Assembly (NCBI GenBank): GCA_900320245.1
Contig: ONRP01000012.1
Location: forward strand, 1 to 59,589
Length of the DNA: 59,589 bases
Direction: 5' to 3'
Source: an uncultured Prevotellaceae bacterium
GTDB lineage: Bacteria; Bacteroidota; Bacteroidia; Bacteroidales; Muribaculaceae
A model generated the notes under the pieces. It was not told the origin of the DNA, did no database searches, and was given only the letters and a program-made list of their open reading frames with translations. Positions 1 through 9,823 of this stretch are shown here, piece after piece; position 1 is the first letter of the stretch, and each line of letters opens with the position of its first letter. The translations under genes were made by a program, and so were the position numbers.

Positions 1-1
1 C

Positions 2-1429
2 ACCGCCACCAGCGACAGCGACATCAACCGCGCCCTGGGCTACTACCGTGCCCACAGCGGTGAGCAGGAGAAACTCACCCGCGCCTATATCTACAAGGGA
101 GCCGTCATGGAGGAACTGGGCCACCCCGACAGTGCCATGCTCTACTACAAGCACGCCGAAGCCACCGCCGCCCCCGACGACTACTTCAACCTCGGCTATG
201 TCAAAATGAGGATAGGATCATTATACCGTGATAACTATGCGATGGACGGAATCCATATTAAACGCTTTGAAGATGCTCTTGAATATTTAAAGCAGGCTGG
301 TGACACTAATTATATCTTGCGCTGTATGATTAACCTCGGTGCTTTATATTGTTTGAAAAAACCTCATTTAGCTGAAAAAACCTTATTGGAAGCAAAAGCC
401 ATTGCCATGACCTCAAAAGACGAAAGTAATTATATCAGTAGTATGATAAATCTACTTCAAACATATTATGTAGAACAGAAATACACAAATGCTATAGAGG
501 TAATTCATGAGTTATTGGTGTTCCCTGATGATAAATTGGATTATTCTTTTTATGTCAATGCTGCTGATGTTTATGCCAAGTTAGGGCAGCCGGATTCAGC
601 AGTACTGATGTTGAATCAGTGCGGCCAGAGCGAGCGGGAGAATGTGTTTAATGAAATGATGTATCTTGAAAGCCTGGGCGAAATTGCCTTGGCTCGTGGA
701 GACACGAACACTTATAAGTTGATGGATGATAAGTGTAAATATATGGAAGATTCCCTTTTGGCACTTGAAACGCCCATTAATATTGTGAAAATTGAAGAAC
801 TCCAGGATAAAAATTTTCAACAATTAAAGACTGCTCATGATCACGCCATCTATTTTAGAGCGATAATCATCACGATTGCTTTAATTTCCTTTGTGTTGGT
901 TTATGTAGTTTACAAGTATCATAAGCGTAATCGTCGTATAGATAATATTATCACAGACCTGAAAGAATCCTCCGCATCACAACTGAATGAGTTGAGCCAG
1001 ATGGAACAAAGAATTAAACAGTTAAACATCCAAGATGCCAAACTAAAGGAGTTCTTTGATTCACACACTTCTCTAATTCGTGAGCTTGTCGAAGAGTGTT
1101 ACCACGCACCTAACTCAAAGCTCCATTCAAAATTGAAAGAAATTCTACAGTATCAAGGGCAAAATAAAAGCAAATGGGTTAGATTGCAAGACTATATAAA
1201 CACACGTTACAATAATATTTTATCCGATGCCCAAAAGAAATGCCCCAAACTTAATGATCGGGACTTGTTATTATTGACATTATCTACGCTGGATTTTTCT
1301 TGTGTGCAGATCGCACACATTATGGGTTACTCAAATGCTACCAGTGTAGGACCAATTAGGCAAAGGCTTGCACAGAAATTGGGATTAGAAGGGAATCTTA
1401 TGCAGTATATTGACGAATACAGAAAATAA
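2..1429 (+). CDS. TPR-transmembrane-HTH regulator, 5' end outside the window
   Basis: The frame is open from base 2, so the true start lies upstream and the ATG at 107 is internal. The first two thirds is helical repeat sequence of tetratricopeptide type (pairs such as DSAMLYYKHAEATAA and KRFEDALEYLKQAG). A single membrane segment (AIYFRAIIITIALISFVLVY) falls near bases 840-910, followed by a coiled coil (about 950-1090). The last ~60 codons hold a LuxR-like helix-turn-helix (DRDLLLLTLSTLDFSCVQIA, then SNATSVGPIRQRLAQKLGL). In Bacteroidales this layout belongs to membrane-bound transcription regulators with the TPR part outside the cytoplasm. The target is unknown. Codon use changes abruptly near base 205: GC-rich before, AT-rich after. 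Confidence 0.8.
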   Translation, partial: TATSDSDINRALGYYRAHSGEQEKLTRAYIYKGAVMEELGHPDSAMLYYKHAEATAAPDDYFNLGYVKMRIGSLYRDNYAMDGIHIKRFEDALEYLKQAGDTNYILRCMINLGALYCLKKPHLAEKTLLEAKAIAMTSKDESNYISSMINLLQTYYVEQKYTNAIEVIHELLVFPDDKLDYSFYVNAADVYAKLGQPDSAVLMLNQCGQSERENVFNEMMYLESLGEIALARGDTNTYKLMDDKCKYMEDSLLALETPINIVKIEELQDKNFQQLKTAHDHAIYFRAIIITIALISFVLVYVVYKYHKRNRRIDNIITDLKESSASQLNELSQMEQRIKQLNIQDAKLKEFFDSHTSLIRELVEECYHAPNSKLHSKLKEILQYQGQNKSKWVRLQDYINTRYNNILSDAQKKCPKLNDRDLLLLTLSTLDFSCVQIAHIMGYSNATSVGPIRQRLAQKLGLEGNLMQYIDEYRK

Positions 1430-1775
1430 TCAGTATCACCATTTGTAGGGTAAAAAGTATTATTTATAGAACCTTTAGATTTGCAACCAGTGAGTGCCCT
1501 TTAATCTGCCTATGAATCAATTTACTGAGCGGTAGCCAGTAGGATAACATACCGTGAGTTTTTCTCATGACAGCCCTTCGGGCATCAGAGCAGGCTTGTC
1601 TATAGTGGTCTGAAATCCTTGCCCATAATCCATCTAATCAATTTCGCCAACGTGTAATCACAAGGTTTTTGGGTCAAAAATACTTCCATTTGTAGTGATA
1701 TATTTGGATGTATAATTTGATTTCTGTATCTTATTGTAAATCAAATTGTTACAATAGTTTTGTATAACGAATAAA
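1430..1775. other. AT-rich gene-free stretch with palindrome remnants
   Basis: No credible gene is seen. Bases 1514-1600 carry fragments resembling the palindromic block at 52.7-53.0 kb (the words CTATGAAT, ACTGAGC and CAGCCCTTCGGGC, in the same order). Bases 1714-1723 (AATTTGATTT) and 1738-1747 (AAATCAAATT) form a perfect 10-bp inverted repeat with a 14-nt loop, of unknown role, upstream of the next promoter. Confidence 0.5.
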
Positions 1776-1808
1776 TTTGGAGCGAACACGGTGTTTACTG
1801 TAATTTTG
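1776..1808 (+). promoter_or_regulatory. Bacteroidetes-type promoter for the 46-codon ORF
   Basis: TTTG at 1776-1779, a 21-nt gap, then TAATTTTG at 1801-1808 fit the primary sigma consensus of Bacteroidetes (TTTG, 19-21 nt, TAnnTTTG). The start codon at 1856 is about 45 nt downstream. Confidence 0.6.
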
Positions 1809-1855
1809 TAACAACCATTTTTATTTAATTAACCATTGATTTAATACACTATTTT

Positions 1856-1996
1856 ATGAGAAAAGTTTTCATTATTTTATTTCTATTTATTTTGGCAAGC
1901 GGTGTTGCAAATGCCAATCGTCGACCCATTGTGATACAAAATGGTGGCGGAGTTGGTAATCATTCAGAGCATTATGCTCCATTGGTCCACATATAA
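1856..1996 (+). CDS. small secreted protein, 46 aa, possibly truncated DUF3244-like
   Basis: ATG at 1856 opens 46 codons ending in TAA at 1994-1996. The product starts with a convincing signal peptide (MRKVFIILFLFILASGVANA) followed by a 26-residue remainder (RRPIVIQNGGGVG, then NHSEHYAPLVHI). Small secreted DUF3244 proteins often sit beside TPR/HTH regulators in Bacteroides and have a similar start, but are about 110 residues long, so this may be the 5' remnant of such a gene. The AT-rich composition stops exactly at its end, which supports truncation by recombination. It could equally be a genuine short exported peptide. The family link is from memory and weak. Confidence 0.5.
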   Translation: MRKVFIILFLFILASGVANANRRPIVIQNGGGVGNHSEHYAPLVHI

Positions 1997-2014
1997 TAAG
2001 TGACGGCGGGGTGT

Positions 2015-3049
2015 ATGCGTGACACGCAGTTGGACCATTATCGGGCGTTGATGATGATACATGTCATCATTGGGCATGTCATGTACTGGCTGTATGCCGC
2101 GGGTGAGCCCTACCTGTCGTTTGTCCTGTTTGCGATGGCGGGCACTTTTTTCATCGCGGGTGCGTCGGTGGCGGTGAACACGCGACGGCGCAGCCTTTGG
2201 AGCACGGTGGTGAACCGCGTTGGGCGCGTGGTGATCCCGTTCTACATCTATGCCGTGGTGGTCATCGTCTTCACTGTTGCGGTGACTGCCCTCTTCGGCG
2301 ACACGGCGCGGCTGGGGTTCAAGCCGTACGACTTCGGCACATATGGCTGGAAGGACATCGTACGGATTGTCCTGTGCGAGGATGTTCCTGGTGCACCCTT
2401 CGGAGCCCACATCTGGTTCCTGCAGCCCTACCTCATCCTGAGTTGCACCTTCCCGCTGCAGGTTTGGCTGACGGAGCGCTGCAACCGCCACATCTACATG
2501 GCGGCCTGCTTTGTGCTGTTCCTTGCAGTGCAGGCCGTGACGCGTCATGAGTTGCTGCGTGAGGTGGCTTGCTACAACGTGTTTATGGTGGCGGGATATC
2601 TGTATTACCGACGAATGGGCGTGAAAACCCGGGTCATAGTGGGCCTGTGCGCTGCAGCGGCGATTGTGGCGAATGAGGTGACGGGCGGGCATTTCTGCCC
2701 CATGCAGGGCCATAAGTTCCCGCCCGACTGGGTGTTTGCCACCTACGGCATCTTCGCCCTGTGCGTGGTGTCGCTGGTGCTCGGCCGCATCCGAATCCCC
2801 GAGAACCGCTTTCTGGCGATATGGAACACGCGGGGTTTCAGCATATACCTGTACCAGAGCCTGGTGTTCGTTGCCGTTTTCGCCATCCGCTGCCGCACCT
2901 ACTTGAACGCCTCCAGCCCTCTCATCATGGTGCTGACCGACAGCGTGCTGGCCATCCTGCTGGCCACGGCATTGTCGTTCGTGACCTATCCGCTCGAGCA
3001 GGCAGTGATGAGATTATGGCACAGATTAACTGGTACTCAGGTCCCGTAA
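2015..3049 (+). CDS. acyltransferase family 3 membrane protein
   Basis: The 344-residue product has about ten hydrophobic helices. Its N-terminal signature (MRDTQLDHYRALMMIHVIIG, with His just after) is typical of acyltransferase-3/OafA-NolL enzymes, which move acyl groups onto sugars or other extracytoplasmic acceptors. Further support comes from HIWFLQPYLI near residue 130 and FSIYLYQSLVF near residue 280. The start at 2015 is chosen over the in-frame ATG at 2000 because the family motif begins there and GGCGGGG lies just upstream. The acceptor is unknown. The gene starts where the upstream AT-rich block ends. Confidence 0.75.
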   Translation: MRDTQLDHYRALMMIHVIIGHVMYWLYAAGEPYLSFVLFAMAGTFFIAGASVAVNTRRRSLWSTVVNRVGRVVIPFYIYAVVVIVFTVAVTALFGDTARLGFKPYDFGTYGWKDIVRIVLCEDVPGAPFGAHIWFLQPYLILSCTFPLQVWLTERCNRHIYMAACFVLFLAVQAVTRHELLREVACYNVFMVAGYLYYRRMGVKTRVIVGLCAAAAIVANEVTGGHFCPMQGHKFPPDWVFATYGIFALCVVSLVLGRIRIPENRFLAIWNTRGFSIYLYQSLVFVAVFAIRCRTYLNASSPLIMVLTDSVLAILLATALSFVTYPLEQAVMRLWHRLTGTQVP

Positions 3050-3268
3050 ACGGCCTTTGGCCGTGCGGGCAATAACGGCTAATGCCGTGCATAAAGGTTA
3101 AAGGATAATGTTTAACGACGGCTTCCGCACCATCAACCGGGTGCGGATGTCGTTTGTTTGCCTCTTTTTCTTCTTTTCAGTCTCGAAGGAAATAAAAAAC
3201 AGGTGAATGCTTTTGGTATCTCCCGGGATTGGGTTATTTTTGCATATCAATAACCGTAAAACCTCGAG

Positions 3269-5719
3269 ATGATGAAAAGGAGTTTTTTCTTTGTTGTCGC
3301 TTGTGCGATTCTTTTTAGCCTGCAGGCGCGTGCCGACTTTGTTATCGACGGCACCACCTATGCTGCCGACACGCTGGTGCACCGCCAGGTGGGGCCAGGC
3401 ATGGTCAATACCATCGTGAGGATTCCCGGCTATCCGCTCAACGTGTATGTGATGGAAGTGGACCTCAACAATCCCAACAACCGCATCGAGACTACCATCG
3501 GCTATAACACCGTGGGCCGCACCGAGGCCCTGGCCAATGCCTACACGCGCAACCGCACGGCGACCAAGCGCCCTGTGGCGGGCTGCAACGCCAACTTCTG
3601 GGTCGTGTCGGGCAACGGTGCTCCGTGGAGCAGTTTCCAGTTGGGCACTCCGCTGGGCGGTGTAGTACGTAACGACACCAGCCTGGTCAACGACAACACC
3701 ACCTGGGACTGGTGGAACGGCGGTCCTGAGCGCTCGGCAGCAGCCGCCATCACCCACGACAAGACGTTGGTGCTGGGACGCATCCGTTGGGATGGCACCA
3801 TCACCAGCGACAAACTCGCGCAACCGCTGGCCTACCACAACATCAACCGCCGCGCTGTGGCGGGCGACATCTGCCTGTATGGACCCAACTATACCCGCAC
3901 CCGCGAGTTCGAGGACGATTGGTCGGGCTTCAACGAGCGGGGCAACAACCATACGGACAACTATTACCTCACCCTGGCCGAGGGTAGCGGCTGGGCCAAC
4001 AACGCGCCCATGCGGTTCATCATCGCTGGCATCGTCCCCGATGCCGACCGCCAGACGCTGGGCGACTATGACGCCTGCCTGACCGTCACCGGCGATGCCA
4101 ACAAGGCCGCGATGGCGGCGCTTGCTGTGGGCGACGAGATTGAGGTGACCTCGGGGTGGACCTGCCTGGATGACGACAAGTTGGGCCAGCGCCCCGACAT
4201 CGAGAACATGGTGTGGGGCAATGCGCCCATCATGCACGGTGGCGAACTGCTGGGCCGCAACTATGACGAGACTTACAACAGCCAGGTGTATTCGCGCACC
4301 TGCTACGGCAGCAGTGCCGACGGCAAGCACCTCTATCTGCTGGTTATCGACAAGGCCACGAGTCCGCTCTACGGCCAGTCGGCAGGCTGCCCCACAGCGG
4401 TGGCATGCCAGATCTTGCAGCAGATGTGCCCCGACGTGACCGAAATCGTCAACATGGACGCCGGCGGCTCGGCCGAGATGATGCTCTTCGGCAAAATCAT
4501 CAACACCACCACCGAGGGCAACCCACGGGCTGTGGCTTGCGGCTGGCTCGTCGAGGCTGTGGGCGAGAAGGATAACGAGGTGGCGAGCATTGCCTTCGAC
4601 CTGCACCGCATCGACCTGCCGCAGTACTCCACCGCCACACCCCGCATCCTGGGCTATAACCGCATCGGCGAACTCGTCGACGAGGATGTGCAGGGCGTGA
4701 CCCTGTCGTGTGACCCCTCGCTGGGCACCACCAGCGGCAATACGTTTAAGGCCGGTGGCGATGTGACTGGCGGCACACTCACGGCGACCTTGGGCGAGAT
4801 GACGGCGACGGTGCCTGTGCGCATCATCGCGGCCCAGCCCGCCATCACGCTGCATCCCATCCTCATCGACGGCCGCGACTATCCCATCGAGGTGACCGCG
4901 ACGGTCAATGCCAATACCTATTACTACGACCCCGCGACGCTCGACTGGAGCATCGGTGACGGCGAGGTGATTGCTGTGACCGATGGCGTGCTGCACGGCC
5001 TCAAGGCGGGCACAACGACCCTGGCGTGTGAGGTGGGGGAGTATAGTGACAATACCGAGGTGACGGTAGAAATCAGTTCCGCGCCATACCTGTATCAACC
5101 GTGGGACGGCTGGACCTTCAAGGGCGCCGGCGCCAAGAACATCACCATTGACGAGGCCACGGGCATCATCTCCTATACCTACAGCAGCAATCGTGCCCCT
5201 TACCTGCAGATGAGCAAGGACATCACGCTCTACAGCCTGCCCGACACCGTGGGCCTCGTGTTCAACTCCACCATGCCCATCGACTATGTGCAGATTGACG
5301 CGCGCAACCGTTACTACACCACGTCCAACTTCCTCAGGATTGACCCCGTGGAAGGCGACACCTTTGAGGCGGGCAAGGACTACCGCATCCTGCTCGACCT
5401 GGATGCGCTGGGCGGAGCCGACCATCTGGGCACCTATCCCGTGACCATCAAGAGCATCAAGTTCACCCTGAACAAGGGCGGCGAAGCCGGCGATCACACG
5501 CTGGCCCTGAAATCGTTCTATTGCCACTATCCCGACATCCCGCAGACCATCCCCGGTGACGTGAACAGCGACGGCGAGATCAACATCGCCGACGTGAACA
5601 GCGTCATCGACATCATATTGAAAGGCACCGGCGGCACCCCCGCTGACGACGTCAACGGCGACGGCGAAATCAACATCGCCGACGTCAATACCCTCATCGC
5701 CCTCATCCTATACGACTGA
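3269..5719 (+). CDS. secreted phosphodiester glycosidase (NAGPA) family protein with dockerin-like tail
   Basis: Residues 1-22 form a signal peptide (MMKRSFFFVVACAILFSLQA). A NAGPA-type domain covers about residues 35-430; its signatures are VAGCNANFWVVSGNGAPWSS and, near residue 395, VNMDAGGSAEMML, which corresponds to the conserved DGGGS site of N-acetylglucosamine-1-phosphodiester glycosidases. Middle regions look like Ig-type beta sandwiches (about 440-620) and a further beta domain. The last ~55 residues contain two EF-hand-like dockerin repeats (GDVNSDGEINIADVNSVID and DDVNGDGEINIADVNTLIA). The protein is probably exported and acts on glycan phosphodiesters; the substrate cannot be read from sequence. 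ATG at 3272 is an equally possible start. Confidence 0.8.
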   Translation: MMKRSFFFVVACAILFSLQARADFVIDGTTYAADTLVHRQVGPGMVNTIVRIPGYPLNVYVMEVDLNNPNNRIETTIGYNTVGRTEALANAYTRNRTATKRPVAGCNANFWVVSGNGAPWSSFQLGTPLGGVVRNDTSLVNDNTTWDWWNGGPERSAAAAITHDKTLVLGRIRWDGTITSDKLAQPLAYHNINRRAVAGDICLYGPNYTRTREFEDDWSGFNERGNNHTDNYYLTLAEGSGWANNAPMRFIIAGIVPDADRQTLGDYDACLTVTGDANKAAMAALAVGDEIEVTSGWTCLDDDKLGQRPDIENMVWGNAPIMHGGELLGRNYDETYNSQVYSRTCYGSSADGKHLYLLVIDKATSPLYGQSAGCPTAVACQILQQMCPDVTEIVNMDAGGSAEMMLFGKIINTTTEGNPRAVACGWLVEAVGEKDNEVASIAFDLHRIDLPQYSTATPRILGYNRIGELVDEDVQGVTLSCDPSLGTTSGNTFKAGGDVTGGTLTATLGEMTATVPVRIIAAQPAITLHPILIDGRDYPIEVTATVNANTYYYDPATLDWSIGDGEVIAVTDGVLHGLKAGTTTLACEVGEYSDNTEVTVEISSAPYLYQPWDGWTFKGAGAKNITIDEATGIISYTYSSNRAPYLQMSKDITLYSLPDTVGLVFNSTMPIDYVQIDARNRYYTTSNFLRIDPVEGDTFEAGKDYRILLDLDALGGADHLGTYPVTIKSIKFTLNKGGEAGDHTLALKSFYCHYPDIPQTIPGDVNSDGEINIADVNSVIDIILKGTGGTPADDVNGDGEINIADVNTLIALILYD

Positions 5720-5739
5720 CGCCCTGATGCCCAACCGCG

Positions 5740-5855
5740 GCATCCGCACCCGTTTACCTCACGCTAAGCCGTAAAGCCGCGAAGTTTTTTAGGGATTGCT
5801 CGCATCTGCTCGCAAGAAATCTAATAAAATTATATTGAGGACTATCTTGGATTTC
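5740..5855. repeat. interspersed intergenic repeat, copy 1
   Basis: Begins GCATCCGCACCCG, runs through TCACGCTAAGCCG, GCGAAGTTTTTTA and GATTGCTCGCATCTGCTCGC, and ends near TTGGATTTCTCG. The part GATTGCTCGC...GCAAGAAATC can fold into a short hairpin. A second copy starts 147 bp later and a partial third copy lies at 52620-52674. The following words (GTGAGCATGGCGAGCGATCC, about 5859-5878) match a hairpin near 53260. Confidence 0.75.
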
Positions 5856-5886
5856 TCGTGAGCATGGCGAGCGATCCTTTCTGCAG

Positions 5887-6002
5887 GCATCCGCACCCGT
5901 TTTACCTCACGCTAAGCCGCTAAGCCGCGAAGTTTTTTATGGATTGCTCGCATCTGTTCGCAAGAAATCTAATAATTATATTGATGATTTTGTTGGATTT
6001 AT
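5887..6002. repeat. interspersed intergenic repeat, copy 2
   Basis: Near-identical to copy 1 with a few substitutions and small indels (CTAAGCCGCTAAGCCGCGAA versus CTAAGCCGTAAAGCCGCGAA; CATCTGTTCGC versus CATCTGCTCGC). With copy 1 it fills most of the 390-bp gap between the NAGPA gene and sufB, and no gene is seen there. Confidence 0.75.
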
Positions 6003-6067
6003 CGCCAGTAGAATGATTTAAATGCCAAAAGTTGTTCTTTGGCGCAGTCCTATTGGGGTTTTATTTG

Positions 6068-6075
6068 TACCTTTG
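6068..6075 (+). promoter_or_regulatory. -7 element upstream of sufBCDS
   Basis: TACCTTTG matches the TAnnTTTG consensus and lies 34 nt before the sufB ATG. No good TTTG is found at the usual upstream spacing, so strength is uncertain. Confidence 0.45.
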
Positions 6076-6109
6076 CACCGCTTTTAGCAAGAGGTAACTA
6101 ATTTGACCG

Positions 6110-7573
6110 ATGAAAGAGAACGAAAAACCTGAAAAAGGGAATCAAATCATAGAGGAAGCGGCACAGGCTGAGTACAAGTACGGCTTTGTGACCGACATTG
6201 ATACCGAGGTCATCCCCAAGGGATTGGACGAGGATGTGGTGCGCCGCATCTCGGCCCTGAAGGGTGAGCCCGAGTGGCTGCTGGAGTTCCGTCTGAAGGC
6301 GTACCGCCACTGGCTGACGCTGAAGGCTCCCACGTGGGGCCATGTGCACGTGCCGGAGATTGACTTCCAGGATATCAGTTACTATGCCGCTCCGCGGCAG
6401 AAGAAGCCGGGCGAGGGCCCGAAGGAGATTGACCCCGAGTTGAAGAAGACCTTCGACAAATTGGGCATTCCCCTGGAGGAGCAGTTGCGCCTGAGCGGCA
6501 TGGCCGTCGACGCCGTGATGGACAGCGTGAGCGTGAAGACGACCTACCGTGAGCGCCTGGCCGAACTGGGCGTCATCTTCTGCTCGATGAGCGAGGCGGT
6601 GAAGGACTACCCCGACCTGGTGCGCAAGTACCTGGGCAAGGTGGTGCCTTATACCGACAACTTCTATGCCGCATTGAACTCGGCCGTGTTCAGCGACGGC
6701 TCGTTTGTGTATATCCCCAAGGGTGTGCGTTGTCCGATGGAATTGTCCACCTACTTCCGCATCAATGCCGCGCAGACGGGCCAGTTTGAGCGCACGCTCA
6801 TCGTGGCCGACGACGATGCCTACGTCTCCTACCTGGAGGGTTGCACCGCGCCCATGCGTGACGAGAACCAGTTGCACGCCGCTATCGTCGAGATTATCGT
6901 CGAGGACCGTGCCGAGGTCAAGTACAGCACGGTGCAGAACTGGTATCCCGGCGACAAGGACGGCAAGGGCGGCATCTATAACCTGGTGACCAAGCGCGGC
7001 CTGTGCCGCGGTGACCACAGCAAGTTGTCGTGGACCCAGGTCGAGACCGGCAGCGCCATCACGTGGAAGTATCCCAGTTGCGTGCTCAAGGGCGACCACT
7101 CGGTGGGCGAGTTCTACAGCGTGGCGCTGACCAACAACTGGCAGGAGGCCGACACCGGCACCAAGATGATTCACCTGGGCAAGCACAGCACGAGCACCAT
7201 CGTGAGCAAGGGCATCAGCGCCGGCCATAGCCAAAACAGTTACCGCGGTATGGTCAAAATCGCGCCCAAGGCGACCGGTTGCCGCAACTTCACCCAGTGT
7301 GACAGCCTGCTGCTGAGCGACACCAGCGGTGCCCACACCTTCCCCGTCATCGAGGTGGGTAACGACACGTCGGTGGTGGAGCACGAGGCGACAACGAGCA
7401 AAATCAACGAGGACCAGATCTTCTACTGCAACCAGCGCGGCATCCCCACCGAGGACGCCGTGGGCCTCATCGTCAACGGCTACGCCAAGGAGGTGATGTC
7501 CAAGTTGCCGATGGAGTTTGCCGTCGAGGCACAGAAACTGCTGAGCGTCTCGCTCGAGGGCGCCGTGGGGTAA
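6110..7573 (+). CDS. sufB: Fe-S cluster assembly protein SufB
   Basis: 487 residues, full length for the family. SufB and SufD form the scaffold with the ATPase SufC on which Fe-S clusters are built from sulfur supplied by SufS. Family signatures include [40 protein letters not shown] (with a conserved Cys), a [19 protein letters not shown] block and the C-terminal [20 protein letters not shown]. It is the first gene of sufB-sufC-sufD-sufS, all in one direction. The 104-bp gap to sufC holds AT-rich sequence with short near-repeats (ATAAGAGATAAAAGATAAGA). Confidence 0.96.
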   Translation: MKENEKPEKGNQIIEEAAQAEYKYGFVTDIDTEVIPKGLDEDVVRRISALKGEPEWLLEFRLKAYRHWLTLKAPTWGHVHVPEIDFQDISYYAAPRQKKPGEGPKEIDPELKKTFDKLGIPLEEQLRLSGMAVDAVMDSVSVKTTYRERLAELGVIFCSMSEAVKDYPDLVRKYLGKVVPYTDNFYAALNSAVFSDGSFVYIPKGVRCPMELSTYFRINAAQTGQFERTLIVADDDAYVSYLEGCTAPMRDENQLHAAIVEIIVEDRAEVKYSTVQNWYPGDKDGKGGIYNLVTKRGLCRGDHSKLSWTQVETGSAITWKYPSCVLKGDHSVGEFYSVALTNNWQEADTGTKMIHLGKHSTSTIVSKGISAGHSQNSYRGMVKIAPKATGCRNFTQCDSLLLSDTSGAHTFPVIEVGNDTSVVEHEATTSKINEDQIFYCNQRGIPTEDAVGLIVNGYAKEVMSKLPMEFAVEAQKLLSVSLEGAVG

Positions 7574-7677
7574 TTTTTAGATAAGAGATAAAAGATAAGA
7601 GATAATAGTTGGTGGTTTTGAGGCGATAGTAATCACACTAACAACTTAAAACTAAAAACTCACAACTTAAAAAGAAT

Positions 7678-8436
<759 letters not shown>

Positions 8437-8443
8437 AGAGGAG

Positions 8444-9793
8444 ATGAACGCACTCAAGCAATATATCGACCTGTTTGACGAGACCCGTGCCCTCATCGAG
8501 GCCCAGTCACCGGCTCTGCTGAACGCGGTGCGTGCCAATGCCCGCGAGCAGTTGGAAACGGCGCGGTTGCCGCGCAAGGGCAGCGAGGACTATGAGGCGA
8601 CCGACCTTGAGGCGGTCTTCGCCCACGACTATGGCGTGAACGTGAACCGCCTGCCCTTTGATGCTGACCCCGGCGAGACCTTCCACTGCGACGTGCCCAA
8701 CATGAGCACCTGCCTGTATTACAGCAGCAACGACGCGTTCCACAGCAGTGCCACCGCCGAGCGCAACATCGGCCAGGTCGTCGTCGAGCCTTTCAGCATG
8801 GCCGCCGTTGACCATCCCGAACTGATGAATGCCTATTACGGCAAGTTGGCCAAGATGAGTGACCCCACCGTGGCGCTCAACAGCCTGCTGGTGCAGGACG
8901 GCCTGTTCATCTATGTTCCCGACGGTGTCGTCGCCGAGCGTCCCATACAGTTGGTCAACATCTTCAATGCCGCGCTCGACATGATGGTGCAGCGCCGTCT
9001 GCTCATCATTGTGGGCAAGAACGCTGCCATCAGGATACTCGCCTGTGATCACACCCAGAGCCCCGACTACCGTTACCTGAACAACCAGGTCATCGAGATT
9101 GTCGCCATGCAGGGCAGCCGTGTGGACTACTACGACATGGAGGAGAGCACCCCCAAGACCAGCCGCGTGTCGTCGATCTATGTCGACCAGCACGAGGGCA
9201 GCAATGTGCTCATCGACGGCATCACGCTCATCAACGGCTTCACCCGCAACAACTACCATGTCGAGGTCAACGGTGAGCATGCCGAGACCCATCTGCTGGG
9301 CATGACCATCGCCAGCGGTGAGCAGCACGTGGACAGCCACACCTTCATCAGCCACAACGCACCCCGTTGCAACAGCAACGAGATGTTCAAGTATGTACTC
9401 AACGACAATGCTGTCGGCGCCTTTGCCGGCAAGATTCTGGTGAAGCCCAACTGTCCGCGTGTCGAGGCCTATCAGGGCAACCGCAACCTGTGCGGCGCCC
9501 CGACCGCCAAGATGTACACCAAGCCCCAACTCGAGATTTATACCGACGACGTGATGTGCTCCCATGGCTCAGCCGTCGGCCAACTCGACGAGGAGGCCCT
9601 GTTCTATATGCGTTCGCGCGGCATCGGCATCGAGGAGGCCCGTCGCCTGTTGATGCAGGCCTTTGTGGCCGACGTCATCGACGGGGTGCGTCTCGACGCC
9701 CTCAAGGACCGCCTGCACTACCTGGTGGAGAAGCGCTTTGCCGGCACGTTGAGCAACTGTGCCGGCTGTATGGCAGCATGCAAGAAGAGTTAG
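8444..9793 (+). CDS. sufD: Fe-S cluster assembly protein SufD
   Basis: 449 residues. The start at 8444 is preferred to the in-frame ATG at 8399, which lies inside sufC, because AAAGAGGAG directly precedes it and the homologous N-terminus (MNALKQYIDLFDE) begins there. The C-terminal half carries the SufB/SufD beta-helix signature (HVDSHTFISHNAPRCNSNEM, then CSHGSAVGQLDEEALFYMRS). It partners SufB and SufC. The C-terminal Cys pair (CAGCMAACK) is a small oddity. Confidence 0.94.
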   Translation: MNALKQYIDLFDETRALIEAQSPALLNAVRANAREQLETARLPRKGSEDYEATDLEAVFAHDYGVNVNRLPFDADPGETFHCDVPNMSTCLYYSSNDAFHSSATAERNIGQVVVEPFSMAAVDHPELMNAYYGKLAKMSDPTVALNSLLVQDGLFIYVPDGVVAERPIQLVNIFNAALDMMVQRRLLIIVGKNAAIRILACDHTQSPDYRYLNNQVIEIVAMQGSRVDYYDMEESTPKTSRVSSIYVDQHEGSNVLIDGITLINGFTRNNYHVEVNGEHAETHLLGMTIASGEQHVDSHTFISHNAPRCNSNEMFKYVLNDNAVGAFAGKILVKPNCPRVEAYQGNRNLCGAPTAKMYTKPQLEIYTDDVMCSHGSAVGQLDEEALFYMRSRGIGIEEARRLLMQAFVADVIDGVRLDALKDRLHYLVEKRFAGTLSNCAGCMAACKKS

Positions 9794-9823
9794 GAGTTAG
9801 AAGTTAGGAGTTAGGAGTTAGAA
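9794..9823. repeat. short tandem repeat in the sufD-sufS gap
   Basis: The 30-nt spacer consists of repeated TTAGGAGTTAGAAG-like units, about 7-8 nt each. Comparable tandem arrays occupy other gaps in the window (29855-29905 and 57143-57205). Confidence 0.6.

Noticed and set aside
3098-5527. Long open frame on the minus strand across the NAGPA gene
   Set aside because: It is antisense to a gene with a signal peptide and clear domains, and reads as low-complexity His/Gly/Val-rich nonsense typical of the reverse strand in GC-rich genes.
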